From positions 97,537 through 161,536 of the forward strand of contig CAZSQA010000012.1 in NCBI GenBank assembly GCA_964608915.1: a stretch of 64,000 bases of DNA, given 5' to 3'. Every line of letters starts with the position of its first letter. Within the stretch, counting starts at the first letter, position 1. The DNA comes from QWQI01 sp964608915 (GTDB lineage Bacteria; Planctomycetota; Planctomycetia; Isosphaerales; Isosphaeraceae). The notes beneath the pieces were generated by a model that was not told where the DNA came from, did no database searches, and saw only the letters and a list, made by a program, of their open reading frames with translations. Made by a program: the position numbers and the translations under genes. Positions 40,024 through 48,996 of the stretch are shown here, in pieces.

Positions 40024-41115
40024 ATGGCTTCCTGGAACTTACGGCTCGGCCGCTATTTCGGTATTCCGATCGACATTCACTGGACGTTCTGGCTGCTGCT
40101 GATTTACGTCTTTTTCGACGGCGTCGCGAATGACGGCACTCCGGCGGAAGCCCTGGTGAGCGTGATCTTCGTCGTCACTCTGTTCGCGTGCGTCGTGCTA
40201 CATGAGCTGGGCCATGCGCTCACGGCCAAAAGATTCGGGATCAAGACACGCGACATCACGCTTTATCCGATCGGCGGGGTGGCCCGGCTGGAACGGATAC
40301 CCGAACGGCCGATCGAGGAACTGCTCGTCGCAATCGCCGGACCGATGGTCAATGTGGTCATCGCCGGTTCGCTTTTCCTGGCTGGAGTGCGACTGCCTGA
40401 ACACGCCGGACAGCCGACCGCCCTGACCCGGGCCGACTTTTTCAGCAGTCTCATGCTGGTCAATTGCGTGCTCGTGTTTTTCAACCTGCTGCCCGCGTTC
40501 CCCATGGACGGCGGCAGAGTCCTGCGGGCCATCCTGGCCATGTTCACCGATTATGTCCGCGCCACCCGTATCGCTGCGGCCATGGGCCAGTTCATGGCGA
40601 TCCTGTTCGGATTTCTGGGGCTCAGCGGGCTTCCCATGATGTTGTTCATCGCTCTGTTCGTGTGGCTGGGAGCGACGGGGGAAGCTGGTTCGGTCGAGCA
40701 ACGGTTCCTGCTGAAGGATGCCCGCGTTCGGGATGCGATGCTCGTGAATTATTCCCGGGTGCGCGACGTCGACACCCTTGGCGATGTCGTCAAGAGTCTG
40801 CTGAGCGGCTCCCAATCCGAATTTCCCGTTTACGATTCGACGACCGATCGCGCTGTCGGCTTGCTGACGCGAAACATCCTGATCAGTTCCCTGGCGACTT
40901 TGGGCGCGGATGGGCTGGTCAAGGATTGCACGATCGAAACTCTCGGCACAGGTCAGGCGAAACGTCCCTTGATCGATGCGATCCAGGAAATGCGAGAGGC
41001 AGGCCAGAGCTGCCTGGAAGTGGTGGACGACGACGGCCACGTCGTCGGCTTGCTGACACAGGAAAATCTGGCCGAATTCATCATGGTTCGATCGGCCATG
41101 AAATCCGGCGTCTGA
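40024..41115 (+). CDS. site-2 protease (M50B) with CBS domains
   Basis: 363 aa starting MASWNLRLGRYFGIPIDIHW; a 78-residue in-frame extension to 39790 overlaps the previous gene and is not supported. A zinc site HELGH (residues 60-64) lies in a membrane helix, and the second metal motif is FNLLPAFPMDGGRVLRA. After about five membrane segments come two CBS repeats (RVRDVDTLGDVVKSLLSGSQ, PLIDAIQEMREAGQSCLEVV). Family members cut membrane-embedded regulators such as anti-sigma factors; the CBS pair may sense nucleotides. It converges with the oxidoreductase gene. Confidence 0.94.
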   Translation: MASWNLRLGRYFGIPIDIHWTFWLLLIYVFFDGVANDGTPAEALVSVIFVVTLFACVVLHELGHALTAKRFGIKTRDITLYPIGGVARLERIPERPIEELLVAIAGPMVNVVIAGSLFLAGVRLPEHAGQPTALTRADFFSSLMLVNCVLVFFNLLPAFPMDGGRVLRAILAMFTDYVRATRIAAAMGQFMAILFGFLGLSGLPMMLFIALFVWLGATGEAGSVEQRFLLKDARVRDAMLVNYSRVRDVDTLGDVVKSLLSGSQSEFPVYDSTTDRAVGLLTRNILISSLATLGADGLVKDCTIETLGTGQAKRPLIDAIQEMREAGQSCLEVVDDDGHVVGLLTQENLAEFIMVRSAMKSGV

Positions 41116-41159
41116 TTTTCGTTCGGAGCGAACCTGACCGGCTGCCCGAACCGCTCGAT

Positions 41160-42587
41160 TCAGCCGGCAGAATTCGACGGATCACCCTCAGATTCAGGAT
41201 CTTGCCGCGAGACGGGAATCAGATACGACCCGTGGTGCGACCGCACATGCGGACGGACGTTGCCCGTGATGAGCCGCGCGCCTTTGGAGAAGGTGACATA
41301 GTCCCAGATCCATTGTGCCAGCACGGCGAACCGGTTCCGGAAGCCGACCAGAAAGAGCACATGCACCAAACCCCACGTGATCCAGGCGAAAAAGCCGGCG
41401 AACCGCCAGCGGCCGATCTGGGCCACCGCGCGGGATCTGCCGATCGTGGCCATTTGACCTTTGTCCCGATATCGAAAACCTGGCCTGGGCTGGTGCGCGA
41501 ACCGCCCCTGGATGTCGTCGCGAATGAGCCTGCCGACGAACCGGCCCATCTGGATCGCCCCCTGAGCGACTCCCGGCACGGGATTGCCCGTAACAGGGTC
41601 CGTCACGGCCGCGATATCGCCGACGGCAAAAGCGAAGGGATAGCCAGGCAGAGTGAGATCCGGCCCGACGAGTACACGCCCGCTTTTGTCGAGCGGTACC
41701 CCGAGTGTGGCGGTGACGGGGTTCGCCTTGACGCCAGCGGCCCAGAAGACACAGCCTGCCTGCACTTTTTCGGCGCCGATCATGACGAAGCCGTCGCCGA
41801 TTTCGGTCACCCGCGAGTTGAGCCGGACTTCGACGCCCATTTGACGCAAGTCGCTGAGGGCTCTGGCAGAAAGGTCTTCAGGCATCGATGGAAGAACGCG
41901 GTCGCCCGACTGAATCAGGATCACCCGGGTCGACTTCGTATCGATGTTGCGAAAGTCGTTCGGCAATGCCTGGGTTGCGATTTGCCTTAAGGCACCGGCC
42001 ATTTCGACACCCGTCGGACCGCCTCCGACGATCACGAAAGTCAGGTCAGCGATCCGGTTATCCGGGTCTGCCTCCATTTCGGCTTCTTCGAATGCGAGCA
42101 GGACGCGGCTGCGTATTTCGAGGGCATCCTCGATGGTTTTGAGACCTGGGGCGAACCGGGCCCAATCTTCCCGGCCAAAGTAGCCGTGCGTGGCCCCGCA
42201 GGCCAGAACCAGATAATCGAAATCGGCTTCGCCGTCCGGGAAAATAGCCACTTTGCGGGACAGATCGATCCGCAAGAGTTCGTCCATGATGACATGAACA
42301 TCCTGACGGCGACGAAACACGCGGCGGATCGGATATCCGATATCAGCCGGCGAAAGCGCGGCGGTGGCCACCTGATACAGCAAGGGCTGAAAGACGTGGT
42401 GATTGCGTTTGTCCACAAGCCAGATTCGTGCATCGACGCCGTCCAGTTCGGACACGGCGTTCAAGCCCCCGAAACCGCCGCCGATCACAAGAATTTCGAG
42501 AGGTCTTTCGCTCGGCCGAGGCAGATTTTCTGTCGTTTCGGCGAATTTCCAGCCCGGGTGGTTGAGTTGCGAATCAGCCATCGCCAC
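41160..42587 (-). CDS. NADH dehydrogenase type 2-like FAD oxidoreductase
   Basis: 475 aa. The FAD-binding start LVIGGGFGGLNAVSEL and the family segment NHHVFQPLLYQVATAALSPA are followed by the NAD-binding FVIVGGGPTGVEMAGAL and FAVGDIAAVTDPVTGNPVPG. The C-terminal part, with hydrophobic stretches (GRWRFAGFFAWITWGLVHVL), fits NDH-2 membrane attachment. It probably oxidises NADH and reduces quinone in the inner membrane. ATG codons at 42587 and 42581 are both possible starts. It lies alone between convergent and unrelated genes. Confidence 0.92.
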   Translation of the reverse strand: MAMADSQLNHPGWKFAETTENLPRPSERPLEILVIGGGFGGLNAVSELDGVDARIWLVDKRNHHVFQPLLYQVATAALSPADIGYPIRRVFRRRQDVHVIMDELLRIDLSRKVAIFPDGEADFDYLVLACGATHGYFGREDWARFAPGLKTIEDALEIRSRVLLAFEEAEMEADPDNRIADLTFVIVGGGPTGVEMAGALRQIATQALPNDFRNIDTKSTRVILIQSGDRVLPSMPEDLSARALSDLRQMGVEVRLNSRVTEIGDGFVMIGAEKVQAGCVFWAAGVKANPVTATLGVPLDKSGRVLVGPDLTLPGYPFAFAVGDIAAVTDPVTGNPVPGVAQGAIQMGRFVGRLIRDDIQGRFAHQPRPGFRYRDKGQMATIGRSRAVAQIGRWRFAGFFAWITWGLVHVLFLVGFRNRFAVLAQWIWDYVTFSKGARLITGNVRPHVRSHHGSYLIPVSRQDPESEGDPSNSAG

Positions 42588-42745
42588 GGCCTCGGTGCGA
42601 AGTCGAATTTCCGGAACGGTCGACGCTCTCGCATCATAGCAGATTCACGAAGATGGCAATCCGGCGGGAAATGCCGAACGCCACGAAGAGAGGCCTCTTC
42701 GCGGCGTCGACGGTTTTCGAGTTTCCGATCCTTATCGAGCGTGGA

Positions 42746-43270
42746 TCAGCCGCCGTGGCTCTCATGATAGAAGAATGGCCAGGGGAATGGCCCGGGCCCG
42801 GTCACGAGCGGATCCAGATCGTAGACCGGCACGTAGCTGCCCGATTGATAATAGTATTTGACGGGCCGGAACGGTTCCTTGACCCACGAATACCAGCGCT
42901 TGAGCCCGAGGGCCGGGGCCTTGTCCGGCGTAATGGTGTCGACGCCCGGAGCACCGCGGAAATACGGCCGATAGGAACGCGCGGGGGTCGGTTCGAAGTA
43001 TTGGCCATAGAGCCCGCCGTGCTTCCAGTCGTTCGGGCGGCGGCCATCTGGCCGGTCATCGTATTTCGTGCCATAAAACGTGTCACGATAGGGGTCAGGC
43101 GGCAGAGGACGGGCAAACGGCTCCAGCCGGGTAAAGTGCCCGTTACGCTCATGGATATCGGGCACGCGGGGGGCGTAGTCCACTTGTGCCTGGGCTGAAA
43201 GAGCCGCGAGCAAGAGAGTCACGGCCGAGAGGCCGGCGTGACGGAGCGGCCGAAACGATCGAGGCTGCAT
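42746..43270 (-). CDS. secreted Pro/Tyr-rich protein, unknown function
   Basis: 174 aa from ATG 43270, preceded by AGGAGG seven bases upstream; the in-frame extension to 43411 is not supported. The signal peptide is HAGLSAVTLLLAALSAQAQ. The mature part is rich in Pro, Arg and Tyr (RDTFYGTKYDDRPDGRRPND, EPTPARSYRPYFRGAPGVD) and ends FPWPFFYHESHGG. No domain recognised and no Cys. It lies downstream of the Gly/Cys-rich gene, but a strong terminator separates them. Probably a cell-surface protein. Confidence 0.75.
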   Translation of the reverse strand: MQPRSFRPLRHAGLSAVTLLLAALSAQAQVDYAPRVPDIHERNGHFTRLEPFARPLPPDPYRDTFYGTKYDDRPDGRRPNDWKHGGLYGQYFEPTPARSYRPYFRGAPGVDTITPDKAPALGLKRWYSWVKEPFRPVKYYYQSGSYVPVYDLDPLVTGPGPFPWPFFYHESHGG

Positions 43271-43450
43271 GAGAGACCTCCTGTCTTCAACGGATTCTCG
43301 TTGGCGGGTGCGGACCGGTCGATCCGAAACTCCGTTCGAATGTGCTCGACACCCTTGGCGGATCGAATGGCCAGCGAACTGCAGGAATCCACGAGCATTC
43401 GACATGCGCACTTCCCCCTATTTATCGACATTGAGCGTTCGTCATGGGGA

Positions 43451-43494
43451 AGAAAAAAACGACGAATCGCCGGAAATTTCCGGCGATTCGTCGT
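43451..43494 (-). terminator. strong terminator built on a perfect 36-base palindrome
   Basis: Bases 43459-43494 form a perfect palindrome whose half is ACGACGAATCGCCGGAAA. On the minus strand it is followed by a run of seven T (A-run at 43453-43459 on the plus strand). It lies 38 bases after the stop of the Gly/Cys-rich gene. Confidence 0.85.
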
Positions 43495-43531
43495 GACATA
43501 TCCTGCATTCGCACGGTCGTACGAGTTCGGA

Positions 43532-44881
43532 TCAGTTCTCGGTTTCTTTGGCGTTCTCGTTCGCCGGAGCCGGTGCGGGGGCAGCGGGTGCCATGCGTTC
43601 TCGCAAAGTCCGGGAAGCCGGAGGCACGACACGCAGAGACTCGCCACGCGGGGGCGGAGGAGGCACGGGAGCAGTGCGGGCAGGCGGAGGAGTCACGAAG
43701 TCGGTCGGCGTGGTCGCACGATCGGTCGCGAATCCGGCCGTGCTCTGAGGCATCGAGCCGTAGCCGGGAGACATCGCCTGATCCAGGTAAGGCGGGAAGG
43801 CGAAGTAATCACGCGGCGAACGCACCGGATTGACGTACTGGACATAACCAGGCGTCAGGGGAACCGGACCGCCAGGGCCCGTGAACCACTTGGGGCCATG
43901 ATGCTTGCCGAAGAGTCCGGCCGCCTTGGCCAGCAATCCCTTGTGAGCATTCATCAGCGAGGCACAAACGCCGCAGCCGGGCATGCCGCATGGGCCTGCA
44001 GGGTGACCGCCCATGCCATGGCCGCCCATGCCGCCATTGCCGCAGGTGTTGCAGCCAGGCGTGCCGCAGCCGCCGCCAGCGCCACCGTATCCGCCAGCAC
44101 CATGACCAGCGAAGAGGCCGCCGTTACCGCAGCCAGGGGCGCTGCAGCCTGGTGTGCCGCAACCGCCGCCATTTCCCCTGCCTTTGCCGCCGAAAAGGCC
44201 GAAGCAGGTCGGTTCGCCGCAGACTTTTCCGCCGCAGCCGCCATTACCGCAACCCGCCGCGGCTTGAGGAGCGCCGTATTGGCCGGAAGGAGCGATCTGG
44301 GGGCTCGATTTGGCACCCGCGGAGAAGTGGCCATTCACGACCGGAGCGCCATAACCGGCACCTGCGCCGTTGCCTGCTCCATGGCCGATCAGGTGCCCCT
44401 GACCGCCGGTGGTTCCGCCGAGAACGGCACCGCCCGATCCGCCATAAGCGACGTGCGTGTGAGCACCGCCGCCAGCATGGTCATGACCAGAACCTGAGCC
44501 ATCCGACAGGATATAGCCCTTGCCGCCGCATGACCCGCATGTGCCAAGGCCTGCAGTGCCCGCGGCAGAGCCGCAACCGGCACAAGCCCCTGAGCCGCCG
44601 CAGGTGGAACACAGCGACTTCACGGCATTGGCCACGTGAGCGGCCGCACCATGAGCCTGAGCCGCGGCACCGTGAACGGAACCGATGATGTGCCCGAGCG
44701 TATCTTTGGTGTAGTGGCCCCGAGGAACAGGGGGCGCGTAGTACGGCGCACCCGTGTTGAGGTCGATCGCGTCGACCGTTTCGGGAATCACATGGTTTTT
44801 CTCGAACATCTGGCCGTTCGCATTCAGGCTCAACGCCAGGCATGCCACCGCGGCCAAGCCACGCCTTAATCCGAAGATCAT
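43532..44881 (-). CDS. secreted Gly/Cys-rich protein with DnaJ-zinc-finger-like motifs
   Basis: 449 aa. AAGGA lies eight bases before the ATG. The signal peptide is FGLRRGLAAVACLALSLNAN. A first domain (DAIDLNTGAPYYAPPVPRGH) is followed by Cys pairs resembling DnaJ zinc fingers (CSTCGGSGACAGC, CGSCGGKGYI). A long Gly-rich region then repeats CGTPGC, CGNGG and GHGAGGYGG units, and the C-terminus is Pro-rich (PPPARTAPVPPPPPRGESLR). I recognise no named family. The layout suggests an exported, metal- or disulfide-bearing surface protein. The 44882-45319 gap (438 bases) shows no gene and should hold its promoter. Confidence 0.78.
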   Translation of the reverse strand: MIFGLRRGLAAVACLALSLNANGQMFEKNHVIPETVDAIDLNTGAPYYAPPVPRGHYTKDTLGHIIGSVHGAAAQAHGAAAHVANAVKSLCSTCGGSGACAGCGSAAGTAGLGTCGSCGGKGYILSDGSGSGHDHAGGGAHTHVAYGGSGGAVLGGTTGGQGHLIGHGAGNGAGAGYGAPVVNGHFSAGAKSSPQIAPSGQYGAPQAAAGCGNGGCGGKVCGEPTCFGLFGGKGRGNGGGCGTPGCSAPGCGNGGLFAGHGAGGYGGAGGGCGTPGCNTCGNGGMGGHGMGGHPAGPCGMPGCGVCASLMNAHKGLLAKAAGLFGKHHGPKWFTGPGGPVPLTPGYVQYVNPVRSPRDYFAFPPYLDQAMSPGYGSMPQSTAGFATDRATTPTDFVTPPPARTAPVPPPPPRGESLRVVPPASRTLRERMAPAAPAPAPANENAKETEN

Positions 44882-45319
44882 GGCATTATCCTTCTTTCGC
44901 TGACTGGCCTCGTCACGAATCCTCCTGATCCGTTCACGCAGGCGAACATCCGTGTGTCAGTCGGCTCCGTCAGCGTCATCCTCGACGCTTCAGGCAGGCT
45001 TCTTCACGACTCCGTCCCTTACCAATCGGTCCGAGCGGCCAGACGCCGGATTTCTCCACCGGGATTCCTCCCGTAGGACTTTCCGTATCGACCCATCGAT
45101 CCATATGGCACTAGATCGGATCGTTAACCTGAGAGCATTAAGAAATTTCAGAAAACAAGGCCGCCGAGGCAAGACAGAGAAACTGGGATGCCAGATCTAC
45201 GGACGACTGACTGTCCACCGGCGCGAAGTCACGAGCGAGCATGACGTTGCGTCGAAGACCGTTTGCAGGGGCACAAGAAGCGCGCCATCGCATCGGCCCC
45301 CCTGGCGTAATGAGCCTCT

Positions 45320-45958
45320 TCAGTTCATGCCAGTCGAAACGGACGCTTCCCGTGCGGCCGGTTCCGATTCGGCCGGGATTCGCACGCGTAGAGGCGCTTG
45401 TGACATCGAACGGCTCACGACCTGGAGCACGCTGGCCATGGCGAATCCGAACAGAAAATAGTACAGCCCTCGATAGAATTCGTTTCCGGAAAAGCCGAAA
45501 ATCGCACTGAAAAACGCCAGGGTGATCGCCCCTGTACCGACCGAAACCAGCAGCACAGGCACGTAAACGACGAAAATCGTGAGGAGCAGACCCATGAACC
45601 CGCAGATCAGCAAATCCGACGTCGTGTACCAGTGAGAGAAAAGCAGGCTCGCCGAGGCGGAAACGACAATCGCCGGAATCGCAAGCGAACCGATCTGGCC
45701 TTTCGTCATCCCGCTTCGTCCTGTTGCTGTATCGACCGAATGACGCGCGATTTTCGCGGTGCCAGCGGCGTTCCGCAATTCGATGGCACTCGGCCGGAAC
45801 AAGGCCGATGGTTCCGGGTCGTTCACGATCCGGCTCCAGGACTTGGGCATCACGCGCCTGCCGCAACCATCGCACCGCACCCAGAATTCCGAACCGGCCA
45901 CGGTTCCTTCCAGCACAACCTGACAGTGCGGACAGCGCGTACGTTCGTTATCGCTCAT
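45320..45958 (-). CDS. zinc-ribbon membrane protein, unknown function
   Basis: 212 aa from ATG 45958. The N-terminus is a zinc ribbon (TRCPHCQVVLEGTVAG, VRCDGCGRRVMP; two CxxC pairs). About four membrane helices follow (IGSLAIPAIVVSASASLLF, LLICGFMGLLLTIFVVYVP, VGTGAITLAFFSAIFGFSG, and a late one). The in-frame extension to 46465 crosses the start of the divergent ABC gene and is rejected. The predicted role, perhaps a membrane-bound sensor, is inference. It is transcribed divergently from the RbsA-like gene. Confidence 0.78.
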   Translation of the reverse strand: MSDNERTRCPHCQVVLEGTVAGSEFWVRCDGCGRRVMPKSWSRIVNDPEPSALFRPSAIELRNAAGTAKIARHSVDTATGRSGMTKGQIGSLAIPAIVVSASASLLFSHWYTTSDLLICGFMGLLLTIFVVYVPVLLVSVGTGAITLAFFSAIFGFSGNEFYRGLYYFLFGFAMASVLQVVSRSMSQAPLRVRIPAESEPAAREASVSTGMN

Positions 45959-46090
45959 GGCCGGTATTTCCGTTGCATAGTTCTGGGAGGATCGACTTTC
46001 GGCTAATATAGTCCTGCAGAACGACGGCGGACAGTCGGTTGTCCGAAACGCCGCCGATTCCGACACGAAGATTTCTCCGGAAACCCGAAG

Positions 46091-47662
46091 ATGAGCGAGC
46101 CCGCGGCCGTGAAGCCACGCCTGATGATGACGCGAATCACCAAGCGATTCGGAGGCGTTCACGCGCTGGAAGACGTCTCGTTCGAACTCAGGGCAGGCCA
46201 GGTGCATGCACTTTGCGGCGAAAACGGCGCCGGCAAAAGCACGCTGATGAAAATTCTGGCCGGAGTCATCACGGACTATGACGGCAGTATCGAAATCGAC
46301 GGCGAACCGCACCGGTTTTCGAACACCCGTGAAGCGGAAGAAGCCGGCATTCGAATCATTCACCAGGAACTGAATCTGGTCCCGGATCTGACGGTCGCGG
46401 CCAACATTTTTCTGGGCGAAGAGATCACGGGCCGTTTCGGGATGCTCAACGAGCGGGCGATGCATCGCCGGGCATCCGAGGTTCTTGGCCGTCTCGGTGC
46501 CCGGATCGACCCGGGTTCACGCGTGCGCGACCTGCGGATCGGCGACCAGCAGATGGTCGAAATCGCCAAGGCGATCGCCTTCCGTGCCGAAGTCGTGATC
46601 ATGGACGAACCGACATCCGCCTTGTCCGACGCCGAAGTCGCTCGCCTGTTCCGCGTCATCGGCGATCTCAAGGCCCGAAATCACTCCATCGTTTACATCT
46701 CGCACAAGATGAACGAAGTCTTCCGGCTGGCCGATCAGGTCACCGTTCTGCGCGATGGCCGCCTCGTCACCAGCGCGAAAGCGGAAGACGCCTCGCCGAC
46801 GAAGGTCGTCCAATGGATGGTGGGTCGAGCCCTCGCGGGGGACACGCCACGCAAGGCGCCCCGGTTCGAAACGGCGGATGCCCTGGTGCTCGAAGTCGCG
46901 GGTTTGAACGTGCCCCGGGAGCATGGCTCGGGCAGGCCTTCGCTATCCGGTGTGAACCTGTCCGTGCATCAGGGCGAAATCGTCGGAGTGGCCGGCCTTC
47001 TGGGCGCGGGCCGCACGGAATTGCTGGAGGCGATTTTCGGCGTCGCGGGCACGCACCATCGCACCGGAGAAATTCGCCTGAAGGGTAAACCCGTGAGATT
47101 CCGCAACCCGCATGAGGCCATCGCCGCGGGTGTGGCCATGGTCACGGAGGATCGCAAGAATCTTGGCCTGTTCGCCGAAATGAACGTGGGCGAGAACGTC
47201 ACGGTCACGCAACTCGGCGAACCGCCGCTTTCACGTGCGGGCATCGTGCGGTTCGGGAACGAAGCGAAAGCCGCGAACGAGGAAATATCCAGACTGCGCA
47301 TCAAGACGCCTTCGCGAAAGGCCATGATCCTCAGCCTCTCCGGCGGCAATCAGCAGAAGGCCATTCTGGGGCGGTGGCTTCTGACCGAACCGGAATTGCT
47401 GCTACTCGACGAACCGACGCGGGGAATCGACGTCGGCGCCAAAGCCGAAATTCATGGACTGTTACGTGAACTGGCGGACTCGGGTCTGTCGGTGCTCGTC
47501 ACTTCGAGCGAATTGCCTGAACTCTTCGCGGTCGCGGATCGGATCGTCGTCCTGTGCGAAGGCAGGGTTACCGACGAAATGCCCCGGGCCGAAGCGACCG
47601 AAGAACGCATCATGGCCGCCGCGACCGCCTTTCTCGCCAAGGGTGTCATGGCGGAAGCCTGA
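46091..47662 (+). CDS. sugar ABC importer ATPase, two-domain (RbsA-like), orphan
   Basis: 523 aa with two nucleotide-binding domains. NBD1: Walker A GENGAGKST, signature-like RIGDQQMVEIAKA, Walker B VVIMDEPTSALS. NBD2: degenerate Walker A GLLGAGRTE, signature LSGGNQQKAILGRW, Walker B LLLLDEPTRGIDVGAK. This is the carbohydrate-uptake-2 family pattern of ribose, xylose and similar importers. No permease or binding-protein gene adjoins it; the sirtuin follows at 30 bases. Its partner may be elsewhere, or it may serve the RbsC-like permease at 52191. Confidence 0.95.
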   Translation: MSEPAAVKPRLMMTRITKRFGGVHALEDVSFELRAGQVHALCGENGAGKSTLMKILAGVITDYDGSIEIDGEPHRFSNTREAEEAGIRIIHQELNLVPDLTVAANIFLGEEITGRFGMLNERAMHRRASEVLGRLGARIDPGSRVRDLRIGDQQMVEIAKAIAFRAEVVIMDEPTSALSDAEVARLFRVIGDLKARNHSIVYISHKMNEVFRLADQVTVLRDGRLVTSAKAEDASPTKVVQWMVGRALAGDTPRKAPRFETADALVLEVAGLNVPREHGSGRPSLSGVNLSVHQGEIVGVAGLLGAGRTELLEAIFGVAGTHHRTGEIRLKGKPVRFRNPHEAIAAGVAMVTEDRKNLGLFAEMNVGENVTVTQLGEPPLSRAGIVRFGNEAKAANEEISRLRIKTPSRKAMILSLSGGNQQKAILGRWLLTEPELLLLDEPTRGIDVGAKAEIHGLLRELADSGLSVLVTSSELPELFAVADRIVVLCEGRVTDEMPRAEATEERIMAAATAFLAKGVMAEA

Positions 47663-47691
47663 GCGCATCCCATAACGGGAGTTTTCGAAAG

Positions 47692-48444
47692 ATGCTATCC
47701 GACACCGAAATGCAAGTGGCACAAGCGCTCCGTCAGGCGAAGCGCGTGACCGTGCTCACCGGAGCCGGCATTTCGGCCGAATCGGGTCTGCCGACATTTC
47801 GCGACCCGCTCACCGGCTACTGGTCGAAGTTTCGCCCGGCAGATCTGGCCACTCCGGTGGCATTTCGCCGCGACCCCGAACTCGTCTGGCGATGGTATTG
47901 CGAACGCAGATCGGCTGCCCGGGCCGCGAAGCCGAATGCAGGGCATCTGGCGATCACGAAATTGCAATCGATCGTTCCGGATGTCACGATCGTCACTCAA
48001 AATGTCGACGGGCTTCATCAGGCCGCCGGTTCGACTGGCGTCATCGAACTTCACGGCAGCATTCATTCGATTCGGTGCTTCGACAGGGACCATGCGATGG
48101 ACCTGAATCAAGAGGATGACTCGCCGGATCGCCATCCCGCTTGCCCGCAATGCGGCAGTCTGGCCAGGCCAGGTGTGGTGTGGTTTGGCGAAATGCTGCC
48201 GGATGAAGCATTGGCCCGTTCCATCGCCGCTGCCAGCGCCTGCGACGTCATGCTGGTCGTGGGGACATCGGGGATCGTTCAACCCGCGGCATCGCTCGGA
48301 TCAAGGGCACTGACGCACGGGGCGTTCGTCGCGGTGGTCAACCCGGATCCGCGATCGGTCATGCCAGGAGGACTTTTTCTGGAAGGCCCTGCGGGAACGG
48401 TTCTGCCGGGAATCCTCGAAGCCGCTTGGCCTGATTCGAAATAA
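47692..48444 (+). CDS. NAD-dependent protein deacylase (class III sirtuin-like)
   Basis: 250 aa from ATG 47692. Sirtuin landmarks: TVLTGAGISAESGLPTFRDP (NAD loop), TIVTQNVDGLHQAAGS (NAD-binding), ELHGSIHSIRC (catalytic His), PGVVWFGEMLPDEAL and VVGTSGIVQPAASL. The WYCERRS segment contains the Tyr-x-x-Arg pair of class III enzymes that favour succinyl- or malonyl-lysine. The zinc site is unusual: the first Cys pair is replaced by CFDRDH, leaving one Cys and a His before the later CPQC. It follows the ABC gene by 29 bases and may be co-transcribed. See findings. Confidence 0.93.
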   Translation: MLSDTEMQVAQALRQAKRVTVLTGAGISAESGLPTFRDPLTGYWSKFRPADLATPVAFRRDPELVWRWYCERRSAARAAKPNAGHLAITKLQSIVPDVTIVTQNVDGLHQAAGSTGVIELHGSIHSIRCFDRDHAMDLNQEDDSPDRHPACPQCGSLARPGVVWFGEMLPDEALARSIAAASACDVMLVVGTSGIVQPAASLGSRALTHGAFVAVVNPDPRSVMPGGLFLEGPAGTVLPGILEAAWPDSK

Positions 48445-48504
48445 ATTTCGGTAAGCGACGTAGCCGCAACGTCGATCGGTCCTGAAGTCGAATCGTTTCA
48501 CCCC

Positions 48505-48996
48505 ATGCCGCAACCGTACGACCTAAATTTCAACGATCGGTTCCGGATGCGGCTCGAACGCCGAATCGTTCGGTGGCTGACGCCTGCCCGGTGGAAATGC
48601 AGCCCTGACCCCAGACCGGACGTGGCGGACACCAGGGCCCACGCCGCCTGGCTCGGCCGGCGTGGCGAGGATTACGCCCAATGGTGGCTAAGGCGTGAGA
48701 AGGGGTATGTCGTTCTCCAGCGCAATTACCGGCACGGTCATCAGGAACTCGACATCATCGCCCGCGACGGAATCGTCGTCGTGTTCACCGAAGTACGAAC
48801 CCTCAGCAGCGACGCCCTTCAGGGCCCGGCGGCTACCATCACGCCACGCAAGCGCGAAAACCTGCACCTTGCCGCCAAAGCCTGGCGCGAAGCCAGACGT
48901 TATCGTGGCCTCTGGCGCATCGACGTGATCGGAATCGTCTGGCCCGACCCTGAGAACGAACCGCAACGCATCGACCACTGGGTCAAATGCCTTTGA
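48505..48996 (+). CDS. UPF0102/YraN-family protein
   Basis: 163 aa, longer than the usual ~115-120 aa because of an Arg-rich N-terminal extension before residue 45. The core has GRRGEDYAQWWLRREKGYVV, the nuclease-like Glu/Asp motif HQELDIIARDGIVVVFTEVR (Glu, Asp, then Glu-x-Arg), and ITPRKRENLHLAAKAW. The family looks like a restriction-endonuclease-fold protein related to Holliday-junction resolvases, but its role is unproven. A later start is possible, for example near the core. It converges with the oxidoreductase fusion after a 308-base gap. Confidence 0.85.
   Translation: MPQPYDLNFNDRFRMRLERRIVRWLTPARWKCSPDPRPDVADTRAHAAWLGRRGEDYAQWWLRREKGYVVLQRNYRHGHQELDIIARDGIVVVFTEVRTLSSDALQGPAATITPRKRENLHLAAKAWREARRYRGLWRIDVIGIVWPDPENEPQRIDHWVKCL

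Noticed and set aside
44952..45461. Plus-strand frame of 169 codons upstream of and across the zinc-ribbon gene
   Set aside because: It is antisense to a better gene at 45320-45958, Arg/Ser-rich, and has no domain or ribosome site.
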